From positions 1 through 35,553 of the forward strand of contig JANXUC010000099.1 in assembly GCA_025352065.1 (NCBI GenBank): DNA of 35,553 bases. Direction: 5' to 3'. The DNA is from Acidobacteriaceae bacterium (lineage in GTDB: Bacteria; Acidobacteriota; Terriglobia; Terriglobales; Acidobacteriaceae). Position numbers and translations under genes: made by a program. Positions 16,358 to 24,699 of the stretch are shown here, in pieces. The notes beneath the pieces were generated by a model, which was not told the DNA's origin, searched no databases, and saw nothing but the letters and a program-made list of their open reading frames with translations. Numbering within the stretch: position 1 is the first letter of the stretch; each line of letters opens with the position of its first letter.

Positions 16358-17310
16358 TGAGCGAGTCACTTCCGGAACAAGAAACAAGCCAGGACCCACT
16401 GCTCGTCGTCATCCTGGGTCCGACCGCTAGCGGTAAGACCTCGCTCTCTCTAGGCCTCGCCCAGCGCTTCAACGGAGAAATCCTCAATTGCGATTCCGTC
16501 GCACTCTATCGGGAGTTCGATATTGGAACGGCCAAGCCCACGCCCGAAGAACGCTCCCAGGCGCCACATCATTTGATCGATGTCGCCGAACCCACACAGT
16601 CCGTCACCGCCGGAGAATATGCTCGGCAAGCTCGCCAGGTTTTAGAGGAGATTCGCAGCCGCCACAAACTTCCAATCGTCGTGGGAGGAACCGGCCTCTA
16701 TCTGCGCGCACTGCTCAATGGCCTTTTCGCCGGACCCCGGCGATCGGAAGAGCTTCGTGATCGCCTCCGCGACCGCGCCACCGCCAAGGGATCAAAGCAT
16801 CTTCACCGGATATTGCTCAACCTCGACCCCACAGCGGCAGCCAGAATTCACGCCAACGACACGCCCAAACTCATCCGAGCCATTGAAGTTTGCTTGACGG
16901 CCAAGGCTCCGATGACGGAATTACTGGAACAAGGAACCGCGCCGCTGACTGGCTTCCGCATTCTCCGTATCGGTTTGAATCCAGGCCGCCAAGCCCTTTA
17001 TCAACACATCAATCAACGCTGCCTTAAAATGTTCGAAAACGGGCTCGTCGAAGAAACGAAAGACTTATTCCAGAAATATGGCGACACCGCGATCCCGCTA
17101 GCCGCCCTGGGCTACAAACAATCCATGCAGGTCCTGCGCGGAGAACTCACCCGCTCGCAAGCCCTAGAGGCCGCACAACAAGCTCACCGCAACTACGCCA
17201 AACGCCAGATGACCTGGTTCCGCCGAGAACCGGACGTTCAATGGCTTCCAGGCTTTGGGAACGACGAGGCTATCCAGCAGGAAGCTGCGGCACTTGTCAC
17301 CCGCTCTTAA
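16357..17310 (+). CDS. miaA: tRNA dimethylallyltransferase
   Basis: Adds a dimethylallyl group to A37 of tRNAs that read codons starting with U. The product has 317 residues with the P-loop GPTASGKT (21-28). DSVALYREFDIGTAKP occupies the place of the usual DSMQVYRGxDIGTAKP, HHLIDV and GGTGLYLRALLNGLF follow, and the C-terminal tRNA-binding part ends YAKRQMTWFRRE. The start is GTG, overlapping the stop of the small ORF by one base. hfq, often next to miaA in proteobacteria, is absent. It converges with the zinc-ribbon gene one base after its stop. Confidence 0.96.
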   Translation: MSESLPEQETSQDPLLVVILGPTASGKTSLSLGLAQRFNGEILNCDSVALYREFDIGTAKPTPEERSQAPHHLIDVAEPTQSVTAGEYARQARQVLEEIRSRHKLPIVVGGTGLYLRALLNGLFAGPRRSEELRDRLRDRATAKGSKHLHRILLNLDPTAAARIHANDTPKLIRAIEVCLTAKAPMTELLEQGTAPLTGFRILRIGLNPGRQALYQHINQRCLKMFENGLVEETKDLFQKYGDTAIPLAALGYKQSMQVLRGELTRSQALEAAQQAHRNYAKRQMTWFRREPDVQWLPGFGNDEAIQQEAAALVTRS

Positions 17311-17311
17311 T

Positions 17312-17668
17312 TCACGTTGCGTTTTCCTTCTTTCCTTTGCTCCCTGATTCCAGGGCCTCCCACCACAGAAATTCCGATTCTCGTTCATCACTTCGCACAG
17401 GCACGATTTCTTCCGGCGGACCAAAGCCGCGCTTGTGAGCGGCTTTCGAAACTCTGTAGCTCTTGAAAGCGCTCCCGTGCCACCGACTTGCAACGCGCGG
17501 GTTTCCGCATGTGCAGAACAAGATGTATTCGTCCGACAAAGTATAGTTGCCCGACAAATATGGAACCGCTGGAACAACATACGAACCATTACGGTAAGGG
17601 CTGGACGCGATCAGATATCGGGTTAGGCACTTGGGACATTCCACACAATGGCGAATTCGGACTGGCAT
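17312..17668 (-). CDS. Zinc-ribbon-like conserved hypothetical protein
   Basis: A 118-residue protein with ATG 17668 and GGAG seven bases upstream. Two cysteine pairs, CVECPKC near residues 8-14 and CTC near 52-54 (FCTCGN), suggest a small metal-binding ribbon. The rest is a polar C-terminal half (KAAHKRGFGPPEEI). There is no signal peptide or membrane segment. I recall similar uncharacterised acidobacterial proteins with CPKCLTRYL and SPYRNGSY motifs, but no function. It is convergent with miaA (one base between the stops) and divergent from the Ada-AlkA gene across a 164-base gap. Confidence 0.75.
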   Translation of the reverse strand: MPVRIRHCVECPKCLTRYLIASSPYRNGSYVVPAVPYLSGNYTLSDEYILFCTCGNPRVASRWHGSAFKSYRVSKAAHKRGFGPPEEIVPVRSDERESEFLWWEALESGSKGKKENAT

Positions 17669-17832
17669 GGCTTAGCTCCGACGCTCCGCAAGATTCCCCG
17701 ACGGCTTTAGGCCGACGATATTGCAATGGATGCATCCGGATCGGACGTTTGCGGACCTCAATCCTCACGCGCGCTGATCGAACCGGGATCGCGGTCCGAA
17801 AACGTCCAGTTCAGTGACCTGCGTCGGCTATC

Positions 17833-19419
17833 ATGATTACGAAGGCGTTGCGAGCGAACGCGAAACCTATGACTCTGGACTTGCAAGTGTGTTCGCGAGC
17901 AAGGCTCTCCCGCGATCCGCGCTTCGACGGCAAGTTCTTCATTGCTGTGTTGGGCAGCCGTGTTTATTGCCGGTCGATTTGTCCTGCACCCACCTGTAAA
18001 GAAAAAAATGTGCGTTACTTCGCTACCGCCGCCGCCGCCGCCGAAGCGGGTTTTCGTCCCTGTCTACGCTGCCGGCCGGAATGCTCACCTGGAACTCCAG
18101 CCTGGCTGGGAACTTCCAATACAGTTTCACGAGCCCTACGCCTGATAGGAGAAAGCGGCCTGGAAGATGGTGGGATCGAGGTCCTCGCCCAGCGGCTCGG
18201 TGTCGGCTCGCGACATTTGCGGCGCCTCTTCCTGCGACATCTGGGAGCAACGCCGAGTGCGGTGGCCCATACGCGCCGCCTGCATTTCGCCAAGAAGCTG
18301 ATCGACGAAACGAAGCTGCCCATGAACCAGCTAGCTCTGGCAGCAGGATTTGGATGCGTAAGAAGATTCAACGCTGCCATCCGTGGGATCTACAAGCGAA
18401 CGCCAACCCAGATTCGGCAACTGGCGCATCAAAAAACGAATGAGCCGGAAAATCAATACGTTTTCCATTTGCGTTTTCGTCCGCCCTACCACTGGCAGGG
18501 AATGCTGGAGTTTCTCGCAGCCCGCGCCACGCCCGGCGTTGAAGCAGTCGAGTCGGGTACGTATTCTCGTTCCATTTCTTTGGATGGCGTTGCGGGCTCT
18601 CTTGCCGTTTCACTCGAAGAAGGACAGGATTCGCTCAAGGTACGCATTCAGTTTGGTGATCCGCGCGCCCTGTTCTTCATTGTCGGGCGCGTCCGCTCCA
18701 TGTTTGATTTAAATGCCGACTGGACCGACATCGCACGCATTTTGAAAAGCGATCCGATTTTAGCCCAACGCGTGGACGCCGCACCGGGTCTGCGCGTGCC
18801 TGGATGCTGGAACGGATTCGAGTTGGCGACACGCGCGATTCTTGGCCAACAAATTAGCGTTCGCGGCGCGACCACCCTGGCGGGACGAATCGCCAAATCC
18901 TTCGGCCAAACCTTCCCCGGAACCGGCAGACTGACTCATCTCTTTCCGCTACCGGAAGCTCTCGCCGATGCGGATCTGAGCAGCATCGGTTTGCCAAAAG
19001 CTCGCCAACAGACAATTCGCGCTCTCGCCCGCGCGGTCTGCGAAGGGCGCATTCGGTTCGAAGGAATCGTCGAATCCGAATCCTTCCTGCAACGCCTCAT
19101 GGAAATCCCCGGCATCGGCCGATGGACCGCACAATATGTCGCCATGCGAGCCTTGGGCGAACCCAACGCTTTCCCAGTCGGCGACGTCGCTCTCCTCTCC
19201 GCGCTCAAATTGACCACCCACGCTGAACTCGAACACCACTCCGCCGCTTGGCGTCCCTGGCGCGCCTACGCAACTATGTATCTCTGGAGGGACCCCAGCG
19301 ATAGCGGCGCTCAAGGCAAAACGCAGAAGCCTTCCACCGCCCGGAAGCAATCCGCAGGTAGGACCGGCCAAAACTTACCAAAACCTGATCAGATTGCGGC
19401 AGCTGGCCTCAATCTCTAA
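17833..19419 (+). CDS. Ada-AlkA fusion: Ada metal-binding domain, AraC helix-turn-helix and 3-methyladenine DNA glycosylase
   Basis: A 528-residue DNA alkylation repair protein. Residues 1-85 are an Ada N-terminal zinc domain with C46, C50, C77 and C80 (YCRSIC ... PCLRC), in which one Cys accepts methyl groups from phosphotriesters in E. coli Ada. An AraC-type helix-turn-helix covers about 95-200. The AlkA N-terminal domain starts near 208, and the HhH glycosylase domain has LMEIPGIGRWTAQYV (422-436) with catalytic D451 in FPVGDVALL. The O6-methylguanine transferase domain of E. coli Ada is missing. Such fusions are known in many bacteria and may sense damage, regulate their own gene and excise damaged bases. 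The last 50 residues are a low-complexity polar tail. The start could also be ATG 17869. Confidence 0.93.
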   Translation: MITKALRANAKPMTLDLQVCSRARLSRDPRFDGKFFIAVLGSRVYCRSICPAPTCKEKNVRYFATAAAAAEAGFRPCLRCRPECSPGTPAWLGTSNTVSRALRLIGESGLEDGGIEVLAQRLGVGSRHLRRLFLRHLGATPSAVAHTRRLHFAKKLIDETKLPMNQLALAAGFGCVRRFNAAIRGIYKRTPTQIRQLAHQKTNEPENQYVFHLRFRPPYHWQGMLEFLAARATPGVEAVESGTYSRSISLDGVAGSLAVSLEEGQDSLKVRIQFGDPRALFFIVGRVRSMFDLNADWTDIARILKSDPILAQRVDAAPGLRVPGCWNGFELATRAILGQQISVRGATTLAGRIAKSFGQTFPGTGRLTHLFPLPEALADADLSSIGLPKARQQTIRALARAVCEGRIRFEGIVESESFLQRLMEIPGIGRWTAQYVAMRALGEPNAFPVGDVALLSALKLTTHAELEHHSAAWRPWRAYATMYLWRDPSDSGAQGKTQKPSTARKQSAGRTGQNLPKPDQIAAAGLNL

Positions 19420-19440
19420 AGCGAAAAATCATCTAAGGAT

Positions 19441-19528
19441 TTGTCATTCTGAGCGCAGCGAAGAATCCCTTTGGGACCCAACAATCTTTGCGTCGACAGG
19501 GATTCTTCGCTGGCGCTCAGAATGACAA
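19441..19528. repeat. Dispersed inverted repeat with GTCATTCTGAGCG ends
   Basis: The left arm 19441-19470 (TTGTCATTCTGAGCGCAGCG...) and right arm 19498-19528 are complementary over about 30 bases with a single one-base insertion, around a 27-base centre. Variants recur at 21577-21616 and 23691-23789. The family resembles small palindromic elements scattered between genes in acidobacterial and other genomes. It could act as a bidirectional terminator after the Ada-AlkA gene, whose stop is 21 bases upstream. Confidence 0.75.
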
Positions 19529-19643
19529 AGTACGATTAGTATTTACGAAACAAGCTCTAGAGTATCCTTGCAAGAATCAACTTGGGCAACGTTCCTCTAC
19601 ACGAACGCACCCCTTCGGAGTTCGTCCGGATCAGGAGACATAC

Positions 19644-20773
19644 TTGGAAGTCGCCACACGTCCAAGCCAGCCGCTCGCATTCCTTATTGCGTTCTTAAGT
19701 CTTTTGCTTGCTGGCACGCTCGCCCACGCCACCGACCTGACCGGAAAGATCACCAACGCCCAAGGCGGAGAGCCTCTTGGCAAAGTTCATATAGCGGTAA
19801 TCGGAACACAGCTTGTGGCCGTTACCGCGAACGATGGCACGTTCCGCATCGCAAATGGCCCCGCCGGAGAGCAAGCGCTCCAGATCAGCGCGGTCGGCTA
19901 TCGCACAATTTCCGTGCCGTTCAAGTCCGCCGCTGCCGCGCCGGGGAACCCGAACGAAGTCACCGAATTTTCCATCAGTCTGCTTCCTGACAACTTTCAG
20001 CACACGGAAAAAGTCGTAGTCAACGCCGATATTTTCCAGTCTCCCGAGTGGCCCGCAGTCGGCGACACGACTCTAACTCCTCGCATTACATTGCCGCCGT
20101 CGAACAACGACTCGGCGAGCGCACGCGTCTTCGCATTGAGGCTTTTGACCGCCAAAACCAGACGCGCGCCGATATCTTCACCGCGCCGCTCCCTCCGGCG
20201 CCGTTCGATTTTACGCTCGTAGCACGTTCAGGCACCCTTAACCGGGACCATTCTCGAGGCTTGCAGGTCCTCCTGCAACGCCGTAGTGAAAATCGGCTTT
20301 CCGGCTGGATTGGATACACGTACACACAAGCGCGATCTCGCAGCTACCAGATAACTCTGCCGTCGCCAGTGCCGACCTTCGACTTTGACACGCCCTATGA
20401 ACCCACGGAACAAGACCAGCCCCACACCGCGAACGTCTTTGGCAGCTACCGCCTGACGCCCTCCGTCCGCCTGAGCGCCAAGGCTCTGTACGGGTCAGGT
20501 TTTCCAGTCACTAGCGGACTGCCTCTATCTGTCACCGGGGGACTACCGATCCCGCGCATTGGTCCCTACGAACGCATCGACCTGCGAGGAGAGAAATCCT
20601 GGACCTTCCAACGCTGGAAACTAAGCCTCTACACCGAACTGCTGAACGTTACAAACCACGACAACCGCAGACTGAGCGCCTTTTTCGTCGACCCAGTCAC
20701 GCATAAGACAATCGTAAACACAGGCCCCGGCCTCCCCTTCATCCCCACCGCAGGCCTAGGTTTCGATTTCTAA
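19644..20773 (+). pseudogene. TonB-dependent receptor remnant with internal deletion
   Basis: Two pieces in different frames. Piece 1 starts at TTG 19644 (AGGAGA about seven bases upstream). It has a signal peptide (FLIAFLSLLLAGTLAHA) and a carboxypeptidase regulatory-like domain (LTGKITNAQGGEPLGKVHI ... GEQALQISAVGYRTISVPF), then EKVVVNADIFQ, where a plug domain should follow. Near 20070-20086 the sequence jumps to another frame that reads HYIAAVEQRLGERTRLRIE and continues as the last 230 or so residues of an outer-membrane barrel, ending FIPTAGLGFDF with terminal Phe. The plug and most of the barrel are missing and the joint is out of frame. The deletion is inferred from family architecture. 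Whole receptors of this type run 700-1100 residues and import large substrates. A functional product is unlikely. Confidence 0.82.
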
Positions 20774-20788
20774 CCAGACTCACGTAGC

Positions 20789-20807
20789 GACAGGCGCCTC
20801 GCCTGTC
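20789..20807. repeat. Short perfect hairpin after the receptor remnant
   Basis: GACAGGCG (20789-20796) and CGCCTGTC (20800-20807) pair perfectly around CCT. It lies 15 bases past the receptor stop but has no T tract, so it is more like a REP-type palindrome than a terminator. Confidence 0.5.
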
Positions 20808-20852
20808 CAGCCGTTGCCCTTCGTGACACAGCGGGGAAACCGGCTACCCCGT

Positions 20853-21149
20853 CCTTGTCGCGCACTTTGCGATAAGGCGGGGATTTACCATTTCATTCGC
20901 AGAAATAAACGGTGCCCCAGGTTCGCGTCCGTTTTGTGGACGATAACCTGGGTAGACGTACACTCGTAGCAGTTCGTCTTTGGTTTTTGGTTCCCGGCTT
21001 CGACGCATGAGGAAGTAGGACAATTGTCTAGACTCCCGTGGACTGCGTAAATCGCGGGGTATAAAAAAGCGAAGCTACTGCACCGAAGTCGACTCATCGT
21101 GCCAGCAGCACCCAGGTTAACGTCAAAGAACGACGTAAACCTGGGGCAC
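20853..21149. repeat. Long repeat unit A with palindromic inverted ends (MITE-like)
   Basis: The unit starts with a 6-base-stem palindrome TGTCGCGCACTTTGCGATA (imperfect here). Its core, 20912-21149, begins GTGCCCCAGGTTCGCGTCCG and ends AACCTGGGGCAC. Each end (20912-20952 and 21110-21149) is itself a hairpin of about 40 bases, and the two ends are inverted copies of each other. There is no coding capacity. Unit B at 21273-21562 matches over its whole length, so the pair is a tandem duplication or two insertions of one element. Confidence 0.75.
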
Positions 21150-21272
21150 CTAGCTGGGATGGAAATCACACCCTATAATCATCATGCGAAGGCTCCTTCC
21201 TTTCCGAGAAGCCTTTAGTCCTCAAACCAAGACTACCGGATTCGTCGAGGGCCTTCGTTCTTATCCCATCAA

Positions 21273-21562
21273 TCCTTGTCGCGCACTTTGCGACAGGGCG
21301 GGAGATACTATTTCATCCACAGAAATAACGGTGCCCCAGGTTCGCGTCCGTTTGGTGGACGATAACCTGGGTAGACGCACACTCGCGGCAGTTCGTCTCT
21401 GGTTTTTGTTTCCGGCTTCGACGCGTGAGGAAGCCGGACAATTGTCCAGATTCCCTTGAACACCGTAAATCGCGTGGCATGAAAAACACGAAGCACCGAA
21501 GCTGACTCATGGCGCCAGCAGTACCCAGGTTAACGTTAAAGCACGACGTGAACCTGGGGCAC
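21273..21562. repeat. Long repeat unit B, second copy
   Basis: Same organisation as unit A: the start palindrome TGTCGCGCACTTTGCGACA is perfect here, the left palindromic end is 21331-21372 and the right end 21523-21562. It differs from unit A by scattered substitutions and small indels, by eye roughly 15 percent. A shared tract between the ends contains GGCTTCGACGC and GGACAATTGTC. A solo copy of the right end lies at 25354-25394. Confidence 0.75.
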
Positions 21563-21576
21563 AGTGCAAAGATCGC

Positions 21577-21616
21577 GGGGATCCTTCCGCCGATGGTGCT
21601 CGGCGTCAGGATGACA
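21577..21616. repeat. Partial arm of the GTCATTCTGAG dispersed repeat
   Basis: GGGATCCTTC ... GGCGTCAGGATGACAG resembles the right arm of the inverted repeat at 19498-19528 (GGGATTCTTC ... GGCGCTCAGAATGACAAA) with an 8-base insertion. No left arm is evident, since repeat unit B ends 14 bases upstream. It is a degraded relative. Confidence 0.4.
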
Positions 21617-21710
21617 GTCGATGGGAGAATGTGTTCAATTACCTTCCACCCCTTCGCCGCAGCACCCCCGGCCTCTTACGCCTTTCGTGCGTCTCTGTTA
21701 TTGTCGGCTG

Positions 21711-23657
21711 ATGGGTCGCAGACTGCCTAAAATCGAGCTGGCTTTACTGTTTTCGGTGCTGACATTCACCATGGCGGCCGCCCCCACGTCGGGCAAGAAT
21801 CGCCCCATCTCGACCCAAATCCGCCTCGATCACGACGGCGAAAAGTGGGCTGCCAAGACCCTCCGCAAGATGTCTCTGGAGGAAAAGGTCGGCCAGGTCA
21901 TCATGCCGTGGGCGCGCGTCCGCTTCCTGAACACCAAGAACCCCGAGTACCTCAAGTTAAACGATGCTCTCCGCAAGTACCATGTAGGCGGATTCGTGGT
22001 CAGCGTCCCGGTCGAGGGGTCAAAGCTGCTGTACAGCGAGCCTTATGGGACCGCTGCGCTCACCAATCAGTTGCAGCACGATTCCAAGCTGCCACTGCTC
22101 TTCGCGGCCGACTTTGAGCGAGGGCTCTCCATGCGACTGCTGGGCACCAGCGTGTTCCCGCATGCCATGGCCTTCGGCGCCGCAGGCAAGCTGGAATACG
22201 CCGAGGCGCTGGGTCGCGTCACGGCGCAAGAAGCCAGAGCTATAGGGATCCACTGGAACTTCTTCCCTGTCGCGGACGTGAACTCGAATCCGGCGAACCC
22301 GATCATCAATACGCGCTCGTTTGGCGAAGACCCGAAGCAAGTCGGCGACATGGTTGCAGCCTACATTCGTGGGGCCCACTCCCAGGGCATGCTGACCACC
22401 GCTAAGCACTTTCCCGGTCATGGAGATACAGGCAGCGACTCCCATCTGGGCGTGGCCCAAGTCACGGGAGATCAAGCACGTTTAGATGCCATAGAAATGC
22501 CTCCCTTCCAGCAAGCAATTGCCTCTGGCATTGATGCGGTCATGGTCGCCCACGTTTCTGTCCCGGCCATCGAGCCTGACCCCAAACGAGTTGCCACCAC
22601 GTCAGTCAAGGTAGTGCGCGGAGTTCTGCGCGAAAAGCTTGGCTTTAAAGGGATTGTGGTCACCGATGCCCTCGACATGGGCGCACTGACGCGACTTTAT
22701 GCAGGGCAGATCGGCCGCACCTGCGTGGATGCTTTCAAGGCTGGCAACGACGTGCTGCTGATCCCGGCGGATATCGATGCCTGCTTCCGGTCGATGGTGT
22801 CGGCGGTCAAGAGTGGCGAGATTCCCAAAACGGACCTGGACGCCTCGGTTCTCAAATTGCTACGCGCCAAAGCCTCTCTGCGCCTCCAGAAACGTCGGGA
22901 GGTCGATCTGACCGCCCTGCCCGACAGGATCGCGTCTCCGGACAACCTGGCGCTAGGGCAGCGTATCGCAGACGACTCTCTGACCCTGGTTCGGGACAAC
23001 GGGAAGGTTTTGCCCATGCGCCCAACTGCCGTCACCGGAGATCATGGAACCGATCCCGCTCCCCTGCCGTATCAGACAGTGGAGACGACAACGAACCGTG
23101 TTGTTGCCGTCGTTTTGACCGACGATGTGCGTTTGGAGTGGGGACGTGTGCTCGAACGCGAGCTGCGCGCCCGTGTACCGGACGCGAATGTGATTTTTGT
23201 CGATCCTAGGAACGCTAAGTCCATGACAGAACAGGTGCTTAACTCGGCTGAAGAGGCGCAAACCGTGATTGCGGCGGTTTACCTGGTTCCTTCGGGCGGC
23301 AAGCGGGCGAAGGCTGGCGACCGTTCGACCAGCGCGGTCGGGCTTGGAGATGCGGCAGGGTCGTTGTTGCAACAAGTTCTGACACGTGCGGGAGATAAGA
23401 CGTTTGTCGTTTCCTTGGGCAGTCCGTACTTTATTTCAGATTTTCCGGATGCGCAGAATTATCTCTGTGCGTTTTCGAACTCGACCGTTTCGGAGACGGC
23501 GGCGGTGAAGGCTTTGTTCGGAGAGATTCCGATTCATGGTCACTTGCCGGTAACGATTCCGAACATTGCACAACGCGGAGCGGGGATCGAGAAGTCTGCT
23601 GCGCTGGCTGTCAATTCGTCCGCTGATTCTGGAGATAAATCTCATGGCCAACAGTAG
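21711..23657 (+). CDS. Glycoside hydrolase family 3 protein (beta-N-acetylhexosaminidase/NagZ-like), exported
   Basis: A 648-residue enzyme, from ATG 21711; the frame opens at 21621 but the extension is repeat-derived. A signal peptide is likely (IELALLFSVLTFTMAAA, 8-24). The GH3 barrel contains AADFERG (132-138), the NagZ-type motif KHFPGHGDT (232-240) followed by SDSH, and the nucleophile D319 in VVTDALDMGAL. The His/Asp loop is the NagZ hallmark, which points to removal of N-acetylhexosamine, for example from cell-wall muropeptides. A second, C-terminal GH3 domain (about 430-620) makes it longer than the 340-residue E. coli NagZ, similar to exported two-domain forms. The substrate is inferred only. 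Confidence 0.9.
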   Translation: MGRRLPKIELALLFSVLTFTMAAAPTSGKNRPISTQIRLDHDGEKWAAKTLRKMSLEEKVGQVIMPWARVRFLNTKNPEYLKLNDALRKYHVGGFVVSVPVEGSKLLYSEPYGTAALTNQLQHDSKLPLLFAADFERGLSMRLLGTSVFPHAMAFGAAGKLEYAEALGRVTAQEARAIGIHWNFFPVADVNSNPANPIINTRSFGEDPKQVGDMVAAYIRGAHSQGMLTTAKHFPGHGDTGSDSHLGVAQVTGDQARLDAIEMPPFQQAIASGIDAVMVAHVSVPAIEPDPKRVATTSVKVVRGVLREKLGFKGIVVTDALDMGALTRLYAGQIGRTCVDAFKAGNDVLLIPADIDACFRSMVSAVKSGEIPKTDLDASVLKLLRAKASLRLQKRREVDLTALPDRIASPDNLALGQRIADDSLTLVRDNGKVLPMRPTAVTGDHGTDPAPLPYQTVETTTNRVVAVVLTDDVRLEWGRVLERELRARVPDANVIFVDPRNAKSMTEQVLNSAEEAQTVIAAVYLVPSGGKRAKAGDRSTSAVGLGDAAGSLLQQVLTRAGDKTFVVSLGSPYFISDFPDAQNYLCAFSNSTVSETAAVKALFGEIPIHGHLPVTIPNIAQRGAGIEKSAALAVNSSADSGDKSHGQQ

Positions 23658-23690
23658 AAGCAGCCTCGTCAATGTCCGATCAAATGGAAA

Positions 23691-23789
23691 TTGTCATTCT
23701 GAGTGCAGCGAAGAATCCCTATCCCACCAGCAGCCCTTCCCGCGAAATGGATGCTTCCGCTTCACTCCGTTCAGCGTCAGCATGACAAG
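23691..23789. repeat. Dispersed inverted repeat, second full-length copy
   Basis: The left arm 23691-23720 matches 19441-19470 with one change (GAGTGCAGCG for GAGCGCAGCG). The right end CGCTTCACTCCGTTCAGCG ... CATGACAAG (23759-23789) is the complement of the related variant GTCATGCTGAACGAAGTGAAGC found in such families. The arms pair imperfectly. The right end supplies the ATG proposed for the lipoprotein at 23782. Confidence 0.6.
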
Positions 23790-24372
23790 AGGAATCCTTG
23801 GGATCGGCATCGTTTCCCTTCTGGTTGTGAGCCTCTCCGCGTGCAGCGTAAACGTAAAGGAAAACAAGAACACGAATGGTGATAAGGACGTGACCATCAA
23901 GTCGCCGATCGCTGACATGCACATTGGGAAGGATGTGGAAGGTGCCGATACCGGAATTTCCGTCTACCCTGGGGCGCGACTGGTTGAGAAAGACGATGAC
24001 GGCGGCAGCGACCGCGCCAACTTGAACATTTCAACCGCCTTGTTCGGATTGAAGCTGGTAGTGGTGAAATACGCCTCGGACGACGCGCCTGAAAAGGTGG
24101 TGGCCTTTTACAGGAACGACTTGAAGAAATACGGCAAAGTCTCTGAGTGCAAAAAAGAAGGTAAAGATCCGCATGTGAACGTAGACCTGCAATCTGGTGG
24201 CGACTCCAAGCACGCGAGCGATAAGAAGTGTTCCGGGGATGGCAAGGGCGAGACCGTCGAACTCAGCGTTGGCAACGACGACAATCACCACATTGTAGCC
24301 GTCTCTCCCAAAGGCAAGGGGTCGGAATTCGCGCTGGTGTATGTGCGTACGCGGGACGATAAGACGATCTAA
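23782..24372 (+). CDS. Putative lipoprotein, 196 aa
   Basis: From ATG 23782 the protein starts with a lipoprotein signal: basic MTRG, a hydrophobic core, then the lipobox LSAC with C21. The mature part is hydrophilic and charged (KENKNTNGDKD; KKEGKDPHV). A segment around ISVYPGARL and DDAPEKVVAFYRNDLKKYGKVSECKK resembles small domains that precede YxNDLKxxG motifs in uncharacterised exported proteins. The start has no ribosome site and lies inside a dispersed repeat, so the repeat may have replaced the original leader. The frame is open up to 23566, overlapping the GH3 end, but that part is repeat sequence. Function unknown. Confidence 0.7.
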   Translation: MTRGILGIGIVSLLVVSLSACSVNVKENKNTNGDKDVTIKSPIADMHIGKDVEGADTGISVYPGARLVEKDDDGGSDRANLNISTALFGLKLVVVKYASDDAPEKVVAFYRNDLKKYGKVSECKKEGKDPHVNVDLQSGGDSKHASDKKCSGDGKGETVELSVGNDDNHHIVAVSPKGKGSEFALVYVRTRDDKTI

Positions 24373-24405
24373 AGAATCTTCTGACTGATTTTAAGGATGC
24401 GCGCG

Positions 24406-24699
24406 TTAGCGGGATTGCCACCGTCTTGGATTGCGCTTGCTGTGGAAGCAAGCAATCACCACAATTCGATGCTCTTGCACCTCGAAGAATATTCCATAGG
24501 GAAATCGCCGTACTCCAGCACGACGCCGCCCACGGTAGACGACGGGAATTGCAATGGGTTTCTTGCGATTGCTTCAACTGCCGCTTCAACCGAAAGCGCA
24601 AAGACTCCGGCAAGCTGTCCGCGTATATCCTTGCTACCATTTGCGGGCATCTCTTAAGTCTGCGTTCGCTTCTGGCATCCACACGACCGGCAGGTTCAC
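24406..24699 (-). pseudogene. RelE/ParE-type toxin, frameshifted
   Basis: The GTG at 24699 overlaps the antitoxin stop (GTGA), the usual layout. Reading on, VVWMPEANADLRDARKW matches a ParE N-terminus and meets a TAG at 24634-24636. The family-like stretch DIRGQLAGVFALSVEAAVEA followed by IARNPLQFP is in the next frame (about 24635-24543). The first frame then resumes with VVYRGRRRAGVRRFPYGIFF and RIVVIACFHSKRNPRRWQ to the stop at 24406. The pattern fits one extra base followed by one missing base. Total length (97 codons) is normal for ParE. It is probably inactive unless these are sequence errors. Confidence 0.75.

Larger units (their letters stand above)
20774..21710. other. Repeat-rich intergenic region without a gene
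   Basis: Nothing coding is supported in these 937 bases. They hold a hairpin (20789-20807), two long related repeat units (20853-21149 and 21273-21562) and a partial dispersed-repeat arm (21577-21616). A perfect TATAAT occurs at 21174-21179 just past the first unit, without a clear -35. Short frames here are made of repeat sequence. Confidence 0.7.

Noticed and set aside
20789-20807. Hairpin as a rho-independent terminator
   Set aside because: The stem is good, but no T tract follows on either strand.
21184-21459. 91-codon frame between repeat units
   Set aside because: Most of it is repeat unit B read as protein; no signal, domain or conserved look.
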